The notes under the pieces were generated by a model. It was not told the origin of the DNA. It made no database searches and was given only the letters and a program-made list of their open reading frames with translations. 64,000 bases of DNA from Burkholderiales bacterium (GTDB lineage Bacteria; Pseudomonadota; Gammaproteobacteria; Burkholderiales; Burkholderiaceae_C). The stretch lies in NCBI GenBank assembly GCA_019509985.1, contig JAEKLF010000036.1, forward strand, positions 3,517 to 67,516, in the 5' to 3' direction. The position numbers and the translations under genes are program-made. How positions within the stretch are numbered: the first letter of the stretch is position 1; each line of letters starts with the position of its first letter. Shown in pieces: positions 24,417-33,735 of this stretch.

Positions 24417-25959
24417 CGCCGGACACGCGTACAGCGAACGGGTCATCGTCCTCGCACCGACGGCGCGCGATGCGGAGGTCACGGGCACGCTGCTGGCCGA
24501 CGCCGGCATCGAGGGCATCGTCGCCCGGGGTTGGCGTCATGCCCAGGAGCTGATCCGCGAGGGCGCCGGGGCGCTGATGGTCACCGACGTCACGCTCGCC
24601 GACCCAGGGTTTGGGCTGCTCGGCGCTCTCGAGAGCCAGCCCGCCTGGTCGAACCTGCCCGTGCTGGCGTTGTGCCGCCAGGGCCTGCTGACGCCGGCAC
24701 TGCGCGGCGCCCGGCTGCGCAACCTGACGGTGCTCGATCGCCCGACCTCCAAGCGCGCCATGCTCAGCGCGGTGATGACGGCCCTGCGCGGGCGGCGCTG
24801 GCAGTACCAGATCCGCGACCAGATCGAATCCCTGCTCCAGGCCGAGCGCTCGCTGCGCCTGGCCGACCAGCGCAAGGATGAGTTCCTGGCCACGCTGGCG
24901 CATGAGCTGCGCAACCCGCTGGCTCCCATCCGTACGGGGCTGGAGCTGTTGTCGCAGCCGGGGCACGACGCCGCCCAGCTCAAGGGTGTCACGGAGATGA
25001 TGGACCGGCAGATGAGCCAGCTTCTGCGCCTCATCGACGACCTGCTGGAGGTGTCCCGGATCTCGACCGGCAAGCTGATGCTGCAGCGCGAGCGGCTGGA
25101 CATGCGCCGCGTCGTCGAGACCGCGCTGGAGGCCTGTGAGCCCCTGATCGCGCGCGGCGGGCATCGCCTTGAGGTCACGCTGCCGGAAGAAGAGATCTGC
25201 GTGGATGGCGACCTGACGCGGCTCGCGCAGTCGCTGAGCAACCTGGTCAACAACGCGGCCAAGTACACGCCCGACGGCGGCCACATCACCCTGACCCTCG
25301 CCCGCGTCGGCCGTGAGGCGGTGCTGACCGTCAGGGACAGCGGCGTCGGCCTGCCGCCGGACATGATCGCTCGGGTCTTCGACATGTTCGCCCAGGTCAA
25401 CCTCTCGCTCGACCGCTCGCAGGGCGGCCTGGGCATCGGCCTGGCGCTGGTCCGCAGCCTCGTCACGCTGCATGGCGGCAAGGTCAGCGCCGCCAGCCCG
25501 GGGCCGGGGCGGGGCAGCACCTTCACCATCCAGCTGCCGGTCGCACAGGACGCCGCCATGCCAGCGCCCGAGCTGCCCAAGGCCGCGCTGGCATCTGCCA
25601 GGCGGGCGCGCATCCTGGTGGTGGACGACAACGACGACGCGGCGACGTCGCTTGCGCTGCTGCTGTCCCTGTCCGGCCACGAGGTCCATGTCGAGAACGG
25701 CGGCCAGGCGGCGCTGACGGCGGCTGCGACCTTCGTGCCGGATGCCATCTTTTGCGACGTGGGCATGCCCGGCATGGGTGGCTACGAGTTCGCGGCCCGC
25801 TTGCGCCAGGACCCGCGCTACGCCGCGACGCTGCTGATCGCGTTGACGGGCTGGGGTACGGAAGAAGACAAGAAGCGCGCGCACGCGGCCGGGTTCAACG
25901 AGCACCTGACCAAGCCGGCCAGCCTGGAAGCGGTGGAGGCCGTGCTGGCCAAGCTCTAG
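24400..25959 (+). CDS. Hybrid sensor histidine kinase/response regulator
   Basis: 519 residues. The N-terminal 130 residues look like a degenerate receiver fold (VIVLAPTARDAEVTGTLL). A short coiled coil leads into HisKA with the phospho-acceptor in HELRNPLAPI (near residue 169), then HATPase with NLVNNAAKYTPDGG, DSGVGLPP and GGLGIGLAL, and a C-terminal receiver with phosphorylatable Asp in IFCDVGMPG (near 452) and Lys in LTKPAS. There is no membrane segment, so it is cytoplasmic. The overlap with the KaiC-like gene suggests the two form one signalling unit. Confidence 0.88.
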   Translation: MTARDDAGHAYSERVIVLAPTARDAEVTGTLLADAGIEGIVARGWRHAQELIREGAGALMVTDVTLADPGFGLLGALESQPAWSNLPVLALCRQGLLTPALRGARLRNLTVLDRPTSKRAMLSAVMTALRGRRWQYQIRDQIESLLQAERSLRLADQRKDEFLATLAHELRNPLAPIRTGLELLSQPGHDAAQLKGVTEMMDRQMSQLLRLIDDLLEVSRISTGKLMLQRERLDMRRVVETALEACEPLIARGGHRLEVTLPEEEICVDGDLTRLAQSLSNLVNNAAKYTPDGGHITLTLARVGREAVLTVRDSGVGLPPDMIARVFDMFAQVNLSLDRSQGGLGIGLALVRSLVTLHGGKVSAASPGPGRGSTFTIQLPVAQDAAMPAPELPKAALASARRARILVVDDNDDAATSLALLLSLSGHEVHVENGGQAALTAAATFVPDAIFCDVGMPGMGGYEFAARLRQDPRYAATLLIALTGWGTEEDKKRAHAAGFNEHLTKPASLEAVEAVLAKL

Positions 25960-25968
25960 CCTGGAAGC

Positions 25969-26652
25969 TCAAGGCCCGCGCGAATCGGGCACGTCGCCGT
26001 TAGGGGCTTTGGCGGCCCAATGCGCCGGATCGGCGCCCTCGCCGCGCCACTCGCCGGCCTCCTCGGCCTCGCTCCGGCCGCAGTGGCCAGAGAGCCACAT
26101 CGGCCTGAAGGCCGGTTTCTCGCCCAACGGCCCCGCGTCCAGCGCCAGGTCGATGCCCTCACGCCAGGACGGCGGCAACTGGTCGACCGTCTCCGGCCCC
26201 GGTCCCCAGGCCGCGGGCGCCAGCAGCAGGGCCTCGTCGATCAGCTTCAGCAGCCCCTGCGTGGCCACGTGGCCGGCGAAATAGAGCTGCGCCTGGCCGT
26301 GCGCAGCGGATGCCAGCCGGCGTGGCACGCGCCGCGTGCAGGGCAGCGTGAAGGCGGCCGCGCCCGGCTCGCTAGCGCGGATGGCGCGGAAGGCTTCGTC
26401 GTCGATGTGCAGGTAGACGGCGGCCTGGCCCAGATCGCGGCACAGCAGCACGGCGGGATCGCGCTCGGCCGCGTCGGCCATGCGGCGCAGCTTGCTGGCG
26501 GCGGCCTTGTCGTCGAGGCGGCACACGGGCAGGTAGCCGGCCGCGGTCGGCAGCAGGGCGATGGCGCCGGCGCGGATGAGGGCCGCCGCGTTCGCCAGCA
26601 GGCGGGCTTGGGGGTTCTCGGGGTGAACCACATGGTGCAGGAAGCGTCGCAT
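25969..26652 (-). CDS. YciO/Sua5-YrdC family protein
   Basis: 227 residues from the ATG at 26652. RRFLHHVVHPENPQARLLAN followed by LIRAGAIALLPTAAGYLPVC resembles the N-terminal part of the YciO branch of the Sua5/YrdC fold, which binds RNA/nucleotide in a positively charged groove. True Sua5 makes threonylcarbamoyl-AMP for tRNA t6A37; YciO members often lack that role. The C-terminal end (EWRGEGADPAHW) is unusual. It starts 22 bp after the ABC transporter stop and is probably co-transcribed with it. It converges on the hybrid kinase gene, with 9 bp between the two stops. Confidence 0.65.
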   Translation of the reverse strand: MRRFLHHVVHPENPQARLLANAAALIRAGAIALLPTAAGYLPVCRLDDKAAASKLRRMADAAERDPAVLLCRDLGQAAVYLHIDDEAFRAIRASEPGAAAFTLPCTRRVPRRLASAAHGQAQLYFAGHVATQGLLKLIDEALLLAPAAWGPGPETVDQLPPSWREGIDLALDAGPLGEKPAFRPMWLSGHCGRSEAEEAGEWRGEGADPAHWAAKAPNGDVPDSRGP

Positions 26653-26674
26653 GGAGGGCCTGGCGCGGTGCCTG

Positions 26675-28408
26675 TCAGGGTCGGGTGTGCGTTGCCGCCT
26701 TGGGCGTGCTCCGCGGGGGCGGTTTTTCCTTGTCGGGCGGGGGGGTCTCGCCCAGCGTCCAGCGCCCGCCACCGGTCAGCTGCAGCACGCGGCGGTGAAA
26801 GCCCGCCACGGCCGCGCGGTGGGCGATGCTGATGAGCGTCGTGCCGCGCTTGCGCAGCCGCTCGTACAACCGGCGCTGGTTGGCGTCGTCCAGCGCGCTG
26901 GTGGCTTCGTCGAGGATGGCCACGCGCGGCGCGTGCACCAGCAGCCGGGCGAAGGCCAGGCGCTGCTGCTCGCCGCCGCTGAGCAGCTTCTCCCAGTCCT
27001 CGACGCGGTCCAGGCCACCGTCGCCCTCGGCGAGGTGGCGCAGCTGCACCTCGTCCAGCACCTTCAGCAGCGCCTTGTCATCCTTGCCGGTGTGCGTGCT
27101 CGGGTAGATGAGCTGGCTGCGCAGCGTGCCGCTCTGCAGATAGGGCCGCTGTGGCAGGAAGAAGACATCCTCCTGCGGCGGATGGTGGATGTTGCCGCTG
27201 CCCTGGGTCCACAGCCCGGCGATGGCGCGCAGCAGCGAGCTCTTGCCGCAGCCGCTGGCGCCGGTGATCAGCAGCGACTCGCCTGGTGGCAGCGAGAACG
27301 ACAGGTTGCGCACGAGCACGCGGTCGCTGTCCGGCGCCTTGACGGTCAGCTTGGACAGCTTCAGGTCCTGCGCAGGGTGGCGCTGGATGCCGCCTTCGGG
27401 CTGCCCCGCTTCCAGCGTGGCGGCCATCAGGTGCAGGCGGTCGATGCCGGCGACGAAGCGCGAGAGGCTCTCGAAGTTGTCGACGATGAGGGACACCGCG
27501 CTCAGCACCGCCGCGAAGGCGCCGCCGGCCTGCACGGCCTGGCCCACCTCCAGGTCGCCGGCCAGCACCTGGCCGGACAGCACGACGAAGGGCACCAGGA
27601 GGCTGAGCTGGCTGAAGGAGCGCTGGAACAGGTTCAGCATGAACTGCGCCTTGATCAGCTTCTTGGTGTTCTGCAGCGCCGCGCGCAGGCGCTGGTCGAG
27701 CTGGTGGCGCTCCTGCTTCTCGCCGCGGTAGAAGGCGATGGACTCGGCGTTCTCGCGCAGCCGCATCAGGCGGAAGCGGAAGTCCGCCTCTCGCTTGAGC
27801 TGCCAGAAGTTCAGCCGGATCAGCGGTCGGCCGAACAGGCCGATGGACAGCACCGTGCCGACCAGTGCGTAGACGATCAGGAAGCCCACCAGCATCCGGG
27901 ACAGACCCCATAGCACGGTGCTGAAGGCCACCAGTTGCATGGCCGAGCCGAGCAGGATGAGCAGGAAGTTCAGGGACCGGCCGGTGAAGGTGTTGACGTC
28001 GTCGGCAATGCGCTGGTCGGGGTTGTCCACGCCGGCCAGGCGGAAGTAGGCGCGGTCGCTCAGGTAGGCGTCCAGAAAGCGCCGCGTGAGCCAGCGCCGC
28101 CAGTCGTTGGCATAGGCGTCGCGCGACGCGTAATAGATGGCATAGATGGGCACCGCGAAGCCGACCACCCACAGCATGCCGCGCACGGCGGCCCAGAAGC
28201 GATCCTCGTTGCGTGCCGCCAGCGCCGAGGTCAGCTCGCCGGTCTGCCGGTTGATCAGCACGGCGAACTGCGTGTCCAGCAGCATCAGCACGACGATGCC
28301 CACCAGCACCGCCCAGGCGAGCTTGCGCCGGTCGCCCGTCCAGTAGGGCTTGGCGACGGTGATGAAGCGTGACCAGGCGGAGGAGGCTTCGGCGGCAGGG
28401 GCGCTCAT
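26675..28408 (-). CDS. SbmA/BacA (YddA)-like ABC transporter, fused permease-ATPase
   Basis: 577 residues. The N-terminal 330 residues are a six-helix membrane domain of the SbmA_BacA type (LLDTQFAVLINRQTGEL, YYASRDAYANDWRRWLT, ADFRFRLMRLRENAESIAFY). The ATPase follows: GASGCGKSS, LSGGEQQRLAFARLL and AILDEATSALD. Members move peptides, lipids or vitamin B12 derivatives; substrate not deducible. The proline/lysine-rich C-terminal tail (about 30 residues) looks disordered. Confidence 0.88.
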   Translation of the reverse strand: MSAPAAEASSAWSRFITVAKPYWTGDRRKLAWAVLVGIVVLMLLDTQFAVLINRQTGELTSALAARNEDRFWAAVRGMLWVVGFAVPIYAIYYASRDAYANDWRRWLTRRFLDAYLSDRAYFRLAGVDNPDQRIADDVNTFTGRSLNFLLILLGSAMQLVAFSTVLWGLSRMLVGFLIVYALVGTVLSIGLFGRPLIRLNFWQLKREADFRFRLMRLRENAESIAFYRGEKQERHQLDQRLRAALQNTKKLIKAQFMLNLFQRSFSQLSLLVPFVVLSGQVLAGDLEVGQAVQAGGAFAAVLSAVSLIVDNFESLSRFVAGIDRLHLMAATLEAGQPEGGIQRHPAQDLKLSKLTVKAPDSDRVLVRNLSFSLPPGESLLITGASGCGKSSLLRAIAGLWTQGSGNIHHPPQEDVFFLPQRPYLQSGTLRSQLIYPSTHTGKDDKALLKVLDEVQLRHLAEGDGGLDRVEDWEKLLSGGEQQRLAFARLLVHAPRVAILDEATSALDDANQRRLYERLRKRGTTLISIAHRAAVAGFHRRVLQLTGGGRWTLGETPPPDKEKPPPRSTPKAATHTRP

Positions 28409-28615
28409 GGCGGTGTGGACAGACGGAAGGTCATCGTGGCAAGCCTAGGCCGCGGCAAGGGGCCGGCGGTGTCGGACTGCATGCCGAGCCGGTGTCGCTC
28501 GCCGGCTCGATCCGTGCGACCTAGGTCTGGCCTTGGCGCGGGAGACCGGCCCAGAATCGGTTCGTCCCCGTCGCGGCCGGCCCGGCCGCGGCGACAACTT
28601 GATGGAGCCCTTGAC

Positions 28616-30346
28616 ATGAGATTGGCGAGCACCTTGAAGTCACGTCCGATGGCCTTGGCGGCCGCGCTGCTGACAGCGGCGCTGGCGCAGGCCGCGTCGC
28701 AAGCGCCGGTGGCGGCCGCGAACGGCATGGTGGTCACCGCCCAGCACCTGGCCACGCGTGTGGGCGTGGACGTGCTGAGGGATGGCGGCAATGCGGTCGA
28801 CGCGGCCGTGGCCGTGGGCTATGCGCTGGCGGTGGTCTACCCCGCCGCCGGCAATCTCGGCGGCGGCGGCTTCATGACCATCCAGCTGGCCGACGGCCGC
28901 AAGACCTTCCTGGACTTCCGCGAGAAGGCGCCGCTGGCCGCCACGGCCAACATGTACCTCGACAAGGACGGCAACGTCGTCAAAGGCGCCAGCACGCTGG
29001 GCCACCTGGCGGTGGGCGTGCCGGGCAGCGTGTCGGGCATGGAGTACGCGCTGGCCAAGTACGGCACGATGAAGCGTGCCACCGTCATCGCGCCGGCTAT
29101 TCACTTTGCCGAGCAGGGCTTCGTGCTCGAGCAGGGCGACGTCGACATGCTGCACGCCGCGACTGACGACTTTCGCAAGGACCCGGCCACGGCGGCCATC
29201 TTCCTGAACAAGGGCGAGCCCTTCCAGGTGGGCGGCAAGCTGGTGCAGAAGGACTTGGCCACCACGCTGAAGGCCATCCGCGACAAGGGCGAGGCGGGCT
29301 TCTACAAGGGCGCGGTGGCTGCGGCCATCGTTGCGTCGAGTCAGGCCGGCAAGGGCATCCTCGTGCAGTCCGACCTGGACCAGTACAAGACCCGCGAGCT
29401 CAAGCCGGTGGAGTGCGATTACCGCGGCTACCACGTCGTCTCCGCGCCGCCGCCCAGTTCGGGCGGCGTCATCGTCTGCGAGATCCTGAACATCCTGGAG
29501 GGCTATCCGTTGAAGGAGCTGGGCTTCCGGTCCGCGCAGGCGGTGCATTACCAGATCGAGGCCATGCGCCATGCCTACGTGGATCGCAACAGCTATCTTG
29601 GTGACCCCGACTTCGTGAAGAACCCGCTCGACCGGCTGCTGAGCAAGGAATACGCGGCCAAGGTGCGGGATGCGATCAATCCGACCAAGGCCGGCGTGTC
29701 CAAGGAGATCAAGCCGGGCGTGTCGCCGCACGAGGGCAGCAACACCACGCACTACTCCATCGTCGACAAATGGGGCAACGCGGTGTCGGTGACCTACACG
29801 CTCAACGACTGGTTCGGCGCACGCGTCACCGCGGCCAGGACGGGCGTGCTGTTGAACGACGAGATGGACGACTTCACCGCCAAGGTCGGCGTGCCCAACC
29901 TCTACGGCCTGGTGCAGGGCGAGGCCAACAAGATCGAGCCGGGCAAGCGCCCGCTGTCGTCGATGAGCCCCACCATCGTCACCAAGGACGGCAAGACCGT
30001 GATGGTGGTCGGCACGCCGGGCGGCAGCCGCATCATCACGGCGGTGCTGCATACCATGATCAACGTCATCGACTACGGCATGAACGTTCAGGAGGCGACG
30101 GACGCGCCGCGCTTTCACCAGCAGTGGCTGCCGGAAGCGACCAACGTCGAGGACTTCGCGCTGTCGCCCGACACGCGCAAGATCCTGGAAGGCTGGGGCC
30201 AGACCTTCGCCGCACCGCAGCCGGCCAACCACCTGGCCACCATCCTCGTCGGCGCGCCGACGCTGGGCGGCAAGCCGGTGGGCAAGAACCGCTACTACGG
30301 CGCCAACGATCCGCGGCGCAACACGGGCCTGGCCGCTGGTTATTGA
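28616..30346 (+). CDS. ggt: Gamma-glutamyltransferase (glutathione hydrolase)
   Basis: 576 residues from the ATG at 28616, with a signal peptide ending near QAASQA, so periplasmic. The self-cleaving nucleophile is the first threonine in SNTTHYSIVD (T377). Substrate-binding segments LSSMSPTIV and GTPGGSRIIT are intact. It cleaves glutathione and other gamma-glutamyl compounds and matures into a large and a small subunit by cutting before T377. The length is typical. A dispersed intergenic repeat begins directly at its stop codon. Confidence 0.93.
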   Translation: MRLASTLKSRPMALAAALLTAALAQAASQAPVAAANGMVVTAQHLATRVGVDVLRDGGNAVDAAVAVGYALAVVYPAAGNLGGGGFMTIQLADGRKTFLDFREKAPLAATANMYLDKDGNVVKGASTLGHLAVGVPGSVSGMEYALAKYGTMKRATVIAPAIHFAEQGFVLEQGDVDMLHAATDDFRKDPATAAIFLNKGEPFQVGGKLVQKDLATTLKAIRDKGEAGFYKGAVAAAIVASSQAGKGILVQSDLDQYKTRELKPVECDYRGYHVVSAPPPSSGGVIVCEILNILEGYPLKELGFRSAQAVHYQIEAMRHAYVDRNSYLGDPDFVKNPLDRLLSKEYAAKVRDAINPTKAGVSKEIKPGVSPHEGSNTTHYSIVDKWGNAVSVTYTLNDWFGARVTAARTGVLLNDEMDDFTAKVGVPNLYGLVQGEANKIEPGKRPLSSMSPTIVTKDGKTVMVVGTPGGSRIITAVLHTMINVIDYGMNVQEATDAPRFHQQWLPEATNVEDFALSPDTRKILEGWGQTFAAPQPANHLATILVGAPTLGGKPVGKNRYYGANDPRRNTGLAAGY

Positions 30347-30482
30347 AGCCCCTCGCCCAGCCACACCCCGCTGAACGCGAGTGTGACTGGGCGGTCCCCC
30401 GAGGGGACGGCGACGCTCGCGGCATTGAGCCGCGAGCACATCGTCATTGCGGGCCGGCTTGGGGCGCCCCGGCGCTCGGCCC
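30345..30482 (+). repeat. Dispersed intergenic repeat, copy A
   Basis: About 140 bp starting at the ggt stop codon. It contains AAGCCCCTCG, the stem GTCCCC-CGA-GGGGAC, GCTCGCGG, GAGCACATCG and CTTGGGGCG in this order. A second copy in the opposite orientation lies at 59,231-59,352. The central hairpin may act as a terminator for ggt. The rest of the gap up to 30,563 holds nothing I recognise. Confidence 0.7.
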
Positions 30483-30563
30483 GAACTCCGACGCGCTCGT
30501 CATCGCTTTGACACACAGCGCCGCCAGCATGCAGCCCTTTTGACTGATGTCGACAGGGCCTGC

Positions 30564-31046
30564 ATGCGTTTGCCATTCCTGCTGCTCGCTGCTGCGCTGA
30601 ACCTGCTGCCAGGCGTCGCGCCAGCTGCTGCGCCGGTGGAGCTGAGCTTCTCCGACTTCTTCGCCCAGCCCATCGGCCCGCGCGGCCTGGAACCCACCGA
30701 GAAGCTGAAGGCCGCCGTTGGCCATGAGGTGCGCCTGATCGGCTTCATGGTGCAGCGCGAGCAGCCGCAGGCCGGCCAGTTCTTCCTGACGCCGCGCCCC
30801 GTTTCCATGGCCGAGCATGCCGACGGCGAAGCCGACGACCTGCCCGCGGCCACCGTCACCGTGCTGCTGCCCGAGGCGCAGCGCGAACGTTTCGTCGCCC
30901 ACCAGGGCGGGCCGCTGGCGCTGACCGGCCGCCTGGAATACGGCCCCACCGAGGACGAGACCGGACGCGTGTCCTGGATCCGCCTGCATGTCGCGCCCGG
31001 CGCCTTGGCCGCCAAGCCGGCGACCGCCGCTCCCCATCCGCACTGA
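30564..31046 (+). CDS. Exported hypothetical protein
   Basis: 160 residues with a clear signal peptide (MRLPFLLLAAALNLLPGVAPAAA), so periplasmic. The body (RGLEPTEKLKAAVGHEVRLIGFMV, then ALTGRLEYGP) looks like a small beta-barrel of an OB-fold kind. I do not recognise a named family. It lies 10 bp before the alkaline phosphatase gene, and both are exported, so a shared function in phosphate or metal handling is possible. Confidence 0.6.
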   Translation: MRLPFLLLAAALNLLPGVAPAAAPVELSFSDFFAQPIGPRGLEPTEKLKAAVGHEVRLIGFMVQREQPQAGQFFLTPRPVSMAEHADGEADDLPAATVTVLLPEAQRERFVAHQGGPLALTGRLEYGPTEDETGRVSWIRLHVAPGALAAKPATAAPHPH

Positions 31047-31056
31047 ACGCCATCCG

Positions 31057-33078
31057 ATGAAACAAGTCCTGCTTCTTGCCTCCCTGGCCGCCGGCTCGGC
31101 GATCGCTGCACCCACCGTCACGCGGCTGACGCCGCCGAGCGAACTCTTCTCCAGCGGCCGGGCCGACCCCGTCGTCGCCCGCTTCCTGCCCGGCCAGCGC
31201 TTCGACCTGCAGGCCAGCATCAAGCCCGATGCGGGCCAGAAGATCGGCGCCGTGCGCTTCTTCGTCGACGGCAAGCCGGTGAACGCCACCGTGGCGCTGC
31301 GCGATTGCGCGAGCGGTTGCACCAAGGGCCTGGCGGCCGAGACCACGATCGCCACCGTGCGTGCGGTGTCCAGCGACGCCGCCGGCAGGCACGAGCTCAG
31401 CGTCGAGGCGACGCAAGCTGACGGCCAGAAGGTCTTGGCCAAGGGCAACTTCGAGGTCGTGCCCTTCACGGCCGCGATGGGTCCCAAGGTCAAGAACATC
31501 ATCATCCTGCTCGGCGACGGCATGGGCGCCTCGCAGCGCACGGCCGCGCGCATCGTGCACGGCTACGCGCAGGGCAAGGCGCTACAGCCGCTGGCGATGG
31601 ACTCCTTCACCGCAACGGCCTTGGTCAAGACCTCGTCGCTGAACTCCATCGTCACCGACTCGTCGCCGGGCATGACGAGCTACGTCAGCGGCAACAAGAA
31701 CAACAACAACGAAGAGGGCGTGTTCCCCGACGATACGGTTGACGCCTTCGACAACCCGCGCGTCGAGTACCTCAGCGAGTACCTGCACCGCACCCAGGGC
31801 AAGCAGCTGGGCGTGGTCACGACGGCCGACGTCTTCGACGCTACGCCGGCCGGCAATGCCGTTCACACCAGCAATCGCGGCGCAGGCACCGGCATCGTCG
31901 ACCAGTTCTTCGACGACCGCGGCCACACTGGCCTGACGGTGCTGATGGGCGGCGGCCGCAAGTGGTTCCTGCCGGCCGGCACGCCCGGCTCGGGCCGCAC
32001 GGACACCAGCGACTACGCGTTCTCGGCGACCGACGCGCACACGGCCGAAATCGTCAGGCGCTGGGGCGCCTCCGCCGGCTCACTGGACAAGGGCCGCGAC
32101 CTGATCAAGGAGTTCCAGGGCGCCGGCTTCAGCTACGCCGCAACCAAGGCCGACCTCGACAAGGCCGACGCCACCAAGCCCCTGCTCGGCCTGTTCGCCT
32201 TCTCCAACATGAACGTGGCGCTGGACAAGATCAACGGCCGCCGCGGCACGGAGAAGAATGGCATCAACGGCGGCAGCGTCGTCGACGACTTCGGCCTGCC
32301 CGACCAGCCCATGCTCGACGAGATGGCGGCCAAGGCCATCGGCGTGCTTAAAGCTTCGCCCAAGGGCTTCGTGCTGATGATCGAAGGCGCGTCCATCGAC
32401 AAGCAGGCCCACAACATGGACACCGAGCGCTGGATGCTGGACACGCTGGAGTTCGACCGTGCCGTGCGCGTGGCCCAGGACTTCGCGGCCGAGCAGGGCG
32501 ACACCCTCGTCATCGTCACGGCCGACCATGAATGCTCGGGCGCCGCACTGATCGGCGGTTCCATCGTCACCGACGCCAGGCTGGCCGAGATGGCAACGAA
32601 GAAGGGCGTGGCCAACCTGCGCAACAGCGTCGTCGGCGTCTACGAGAAGGCCGGCTTCCCGCACTACAAGATCGCCGCCGACGGCTACCCCGAGACGACG
32701 GACATCGACTTCCGCCTGCTGGTGGGCTACGGCGCCAACGCCGACCGCTACGAGGATTGGCGCACGAAGAAGACGCCGCAGCGCGACGCGCAGCAGCCCT
32801 TCGCCAGCGAGGCGCCGCTGAAGTGGTACCCGGCCAACGCGCAGGAGCGTGACGACGCGCTGGGCGACTACCTCGTCACCGGTCAGGTACCGGGTGAGTC
32901 GGCCGTGCACACGGCCACCGACGTGCCGCTGTCCGCCTACGGCCCCGGCGCGCTGGCCTTCACCGGCGTCATCGACAACACCGACGTGTTCTTCAAGCTC
33001 GCTCAAGCCGCCGTGAAGGGCGTCGTCGCGCCGGCCGATACTTCGGGCTCCAAGAAGCCGCCCAAGCCCAAGCGTTGA
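31057..33078 (+). CDS. PhoA-family alkaline phosphatase with N-terminal extra domain
   Basis: 673 residues. A signal peptide (ends at AIA-AP) precedes an Ig-like domain of about 120 residues not present in E. coli PhoA. The phosphatase domain starts at NIIILLGDGMGAS; the phospho-serine is in TDSSPGMTSY, and metal ligands lie in MIEGASIDKQAHNMD and TADHECSGA. It removes phosphate from organic esters in the periplasm. The gene end is read through into the next frame: TTG of the downstream gene overlaps its TGA. Confidence 0.9.
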   Translation: MKQVLLLASLAAGSAIAAPTVTRLTPPSELFSSGRADPVVARFLPGQRFDLQASIKPDAGQKIGAVRFFVDGKPVNATVALRDCASGCTKGLAAETTIATVRAVSSDAAGRHELSVEATQADGQKVLAKGNFEVVPFTAAMGPKVKNIIILLGDGMGASQRTAARIVHGYAQGKALQPLAMDSFTATALVKTSSLNSIVTDSSPGMTSYVSGNKNNNNEEGVFPDDTVDAFDNPRVEYLSEYLHRTQGKQLGVVTTADVFDATPAGNAVHTSNRGAGTGIVDQFFDDRGHTGLTVLMGGGRKWFLPAGTPGSGRTDTSDYAFSATDAHTAEIVRRWGASAGSLDKGRDLIKEFQGAGFSYAATKADLDKADATKPLLGLFAFSNMNVALDKINGRRGTEKNGINGGSVVDDFGLPDQPMLDEMAAKAIGVLKASPKGFVLMIEGASIDKQAHNMDTERWMLDTLEFDRAVRVAQDFAAEQGDTLVIVTADHECSGAALIGGSIVTDARLAEMATKKGVANLRNSVVGVYEKAGFPHYKIAADGYPETTDIDFRLLVGYGANADRYEDWRTKKTPQRDAQQPFASEAPLKWYPANAQERDDALGDYLVTGQVPGESAVHTATDVPLSAYGPGALAFTGVIDNTDVFFKLAQAAVKGVVAPADTSGSKKPPKPKR

Positions 33079-33677
33079 ACCCCACCGACACCACCTCTCC
33101 CGAGCGCCGGCCCAAGCCCTGGCGACGACTGGCGGTGGTGTTGGCGCTGGCGGCGGCGCTGTGGGCGGCGTTCGAGTTCACCGGCCTGCGGGCCCAGATC
33201 AACCCGGCGACGCTGCGGGCAGGTTTTGCCGAGCACCGGCTCTGGGGCTTCGCCGCGTTCACGGCACTGTTCGTCGTCGGCAACATGATCCACCTGCCAG
33301 GCTGGTTCTTCCTCGCCGCGGCGGTGCTGGCGCTGGGGCCCGTGTGGGGCGCTCTGGCGACCTTGTCGGCGGCGCTGATCTCCTGCGTCGCCACCTTCTT
33401 CGTCGTGCGCGCCTTGGGCGCCAACGCGCTGCGCGAACTGCCCGGGTCGCTGGCACGGCGCCTGTTCGAGCGCCTGGACGCCCACCCGGTGCGCAGCGTG
33501 GCGCTGTTGCGCCTGGTCTTCCAGACGCTGCCGGCGATGAACTATGCACTGGCGCTGTCGGGCCTGCGCTTTCGTGACTACCTGCTGGGCACGCTGATCG
33601 GGCTGCCCGGGCCGGTGATCGTCTACGCGGCCTTCTTCGACACGCTTGCGGGCTGGATGGGCTGGACGGTGCATTGA
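33075..33677 (+). CDS. TVP38/TMEM64 (VTT domain) membrane protein
   Basis: 200 residues with a TTG start overlapping the phosphatase stop by 4 bp; no ATG fits better. Four or five hydrophobic segments are visible. MIHLPGWFFLAAAVLALGP and VFQTLPAMNYALALSGLRF match the re-entrant-loop pattern of the VTT/DedA-type family, thought to scramble or carry lipids. Coupling to the phosphatase gene suggests an operon. Confidence 0.8.
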   Translation: MNPTDTTSPERRPKPWRRLAVVLALAAALWAAFEFTGLRAQINPATLRAGFAEHRLWGFAAFTALFVVGNMIHLPGWFFLAAAVLALGPVWGALATLSAALISCVATFFVVRALGANALRELPGSLARRLFERLDAHPVRSVALLRLVFQTLPAMNYALALSGLRFRDYLLGTLIGLPGPVIVYAAFFDTLAGWMGWTVH

Positions 33678-33735
33678 CCCCCCGCCTGCACGGGCGCATC
33701 GCGGCGGTGATGATGGCGACCAGCAGGGAGCTTGC

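Noticed and set aside
22935-25905. Long open frames on the minus strand opposite the KaiC-like and kinase genes
   Set aside because: They mirror the GC-rich codon pattern of the real genes, have His/Gln/Arg/Ala-rich low-complexity products and no domains.
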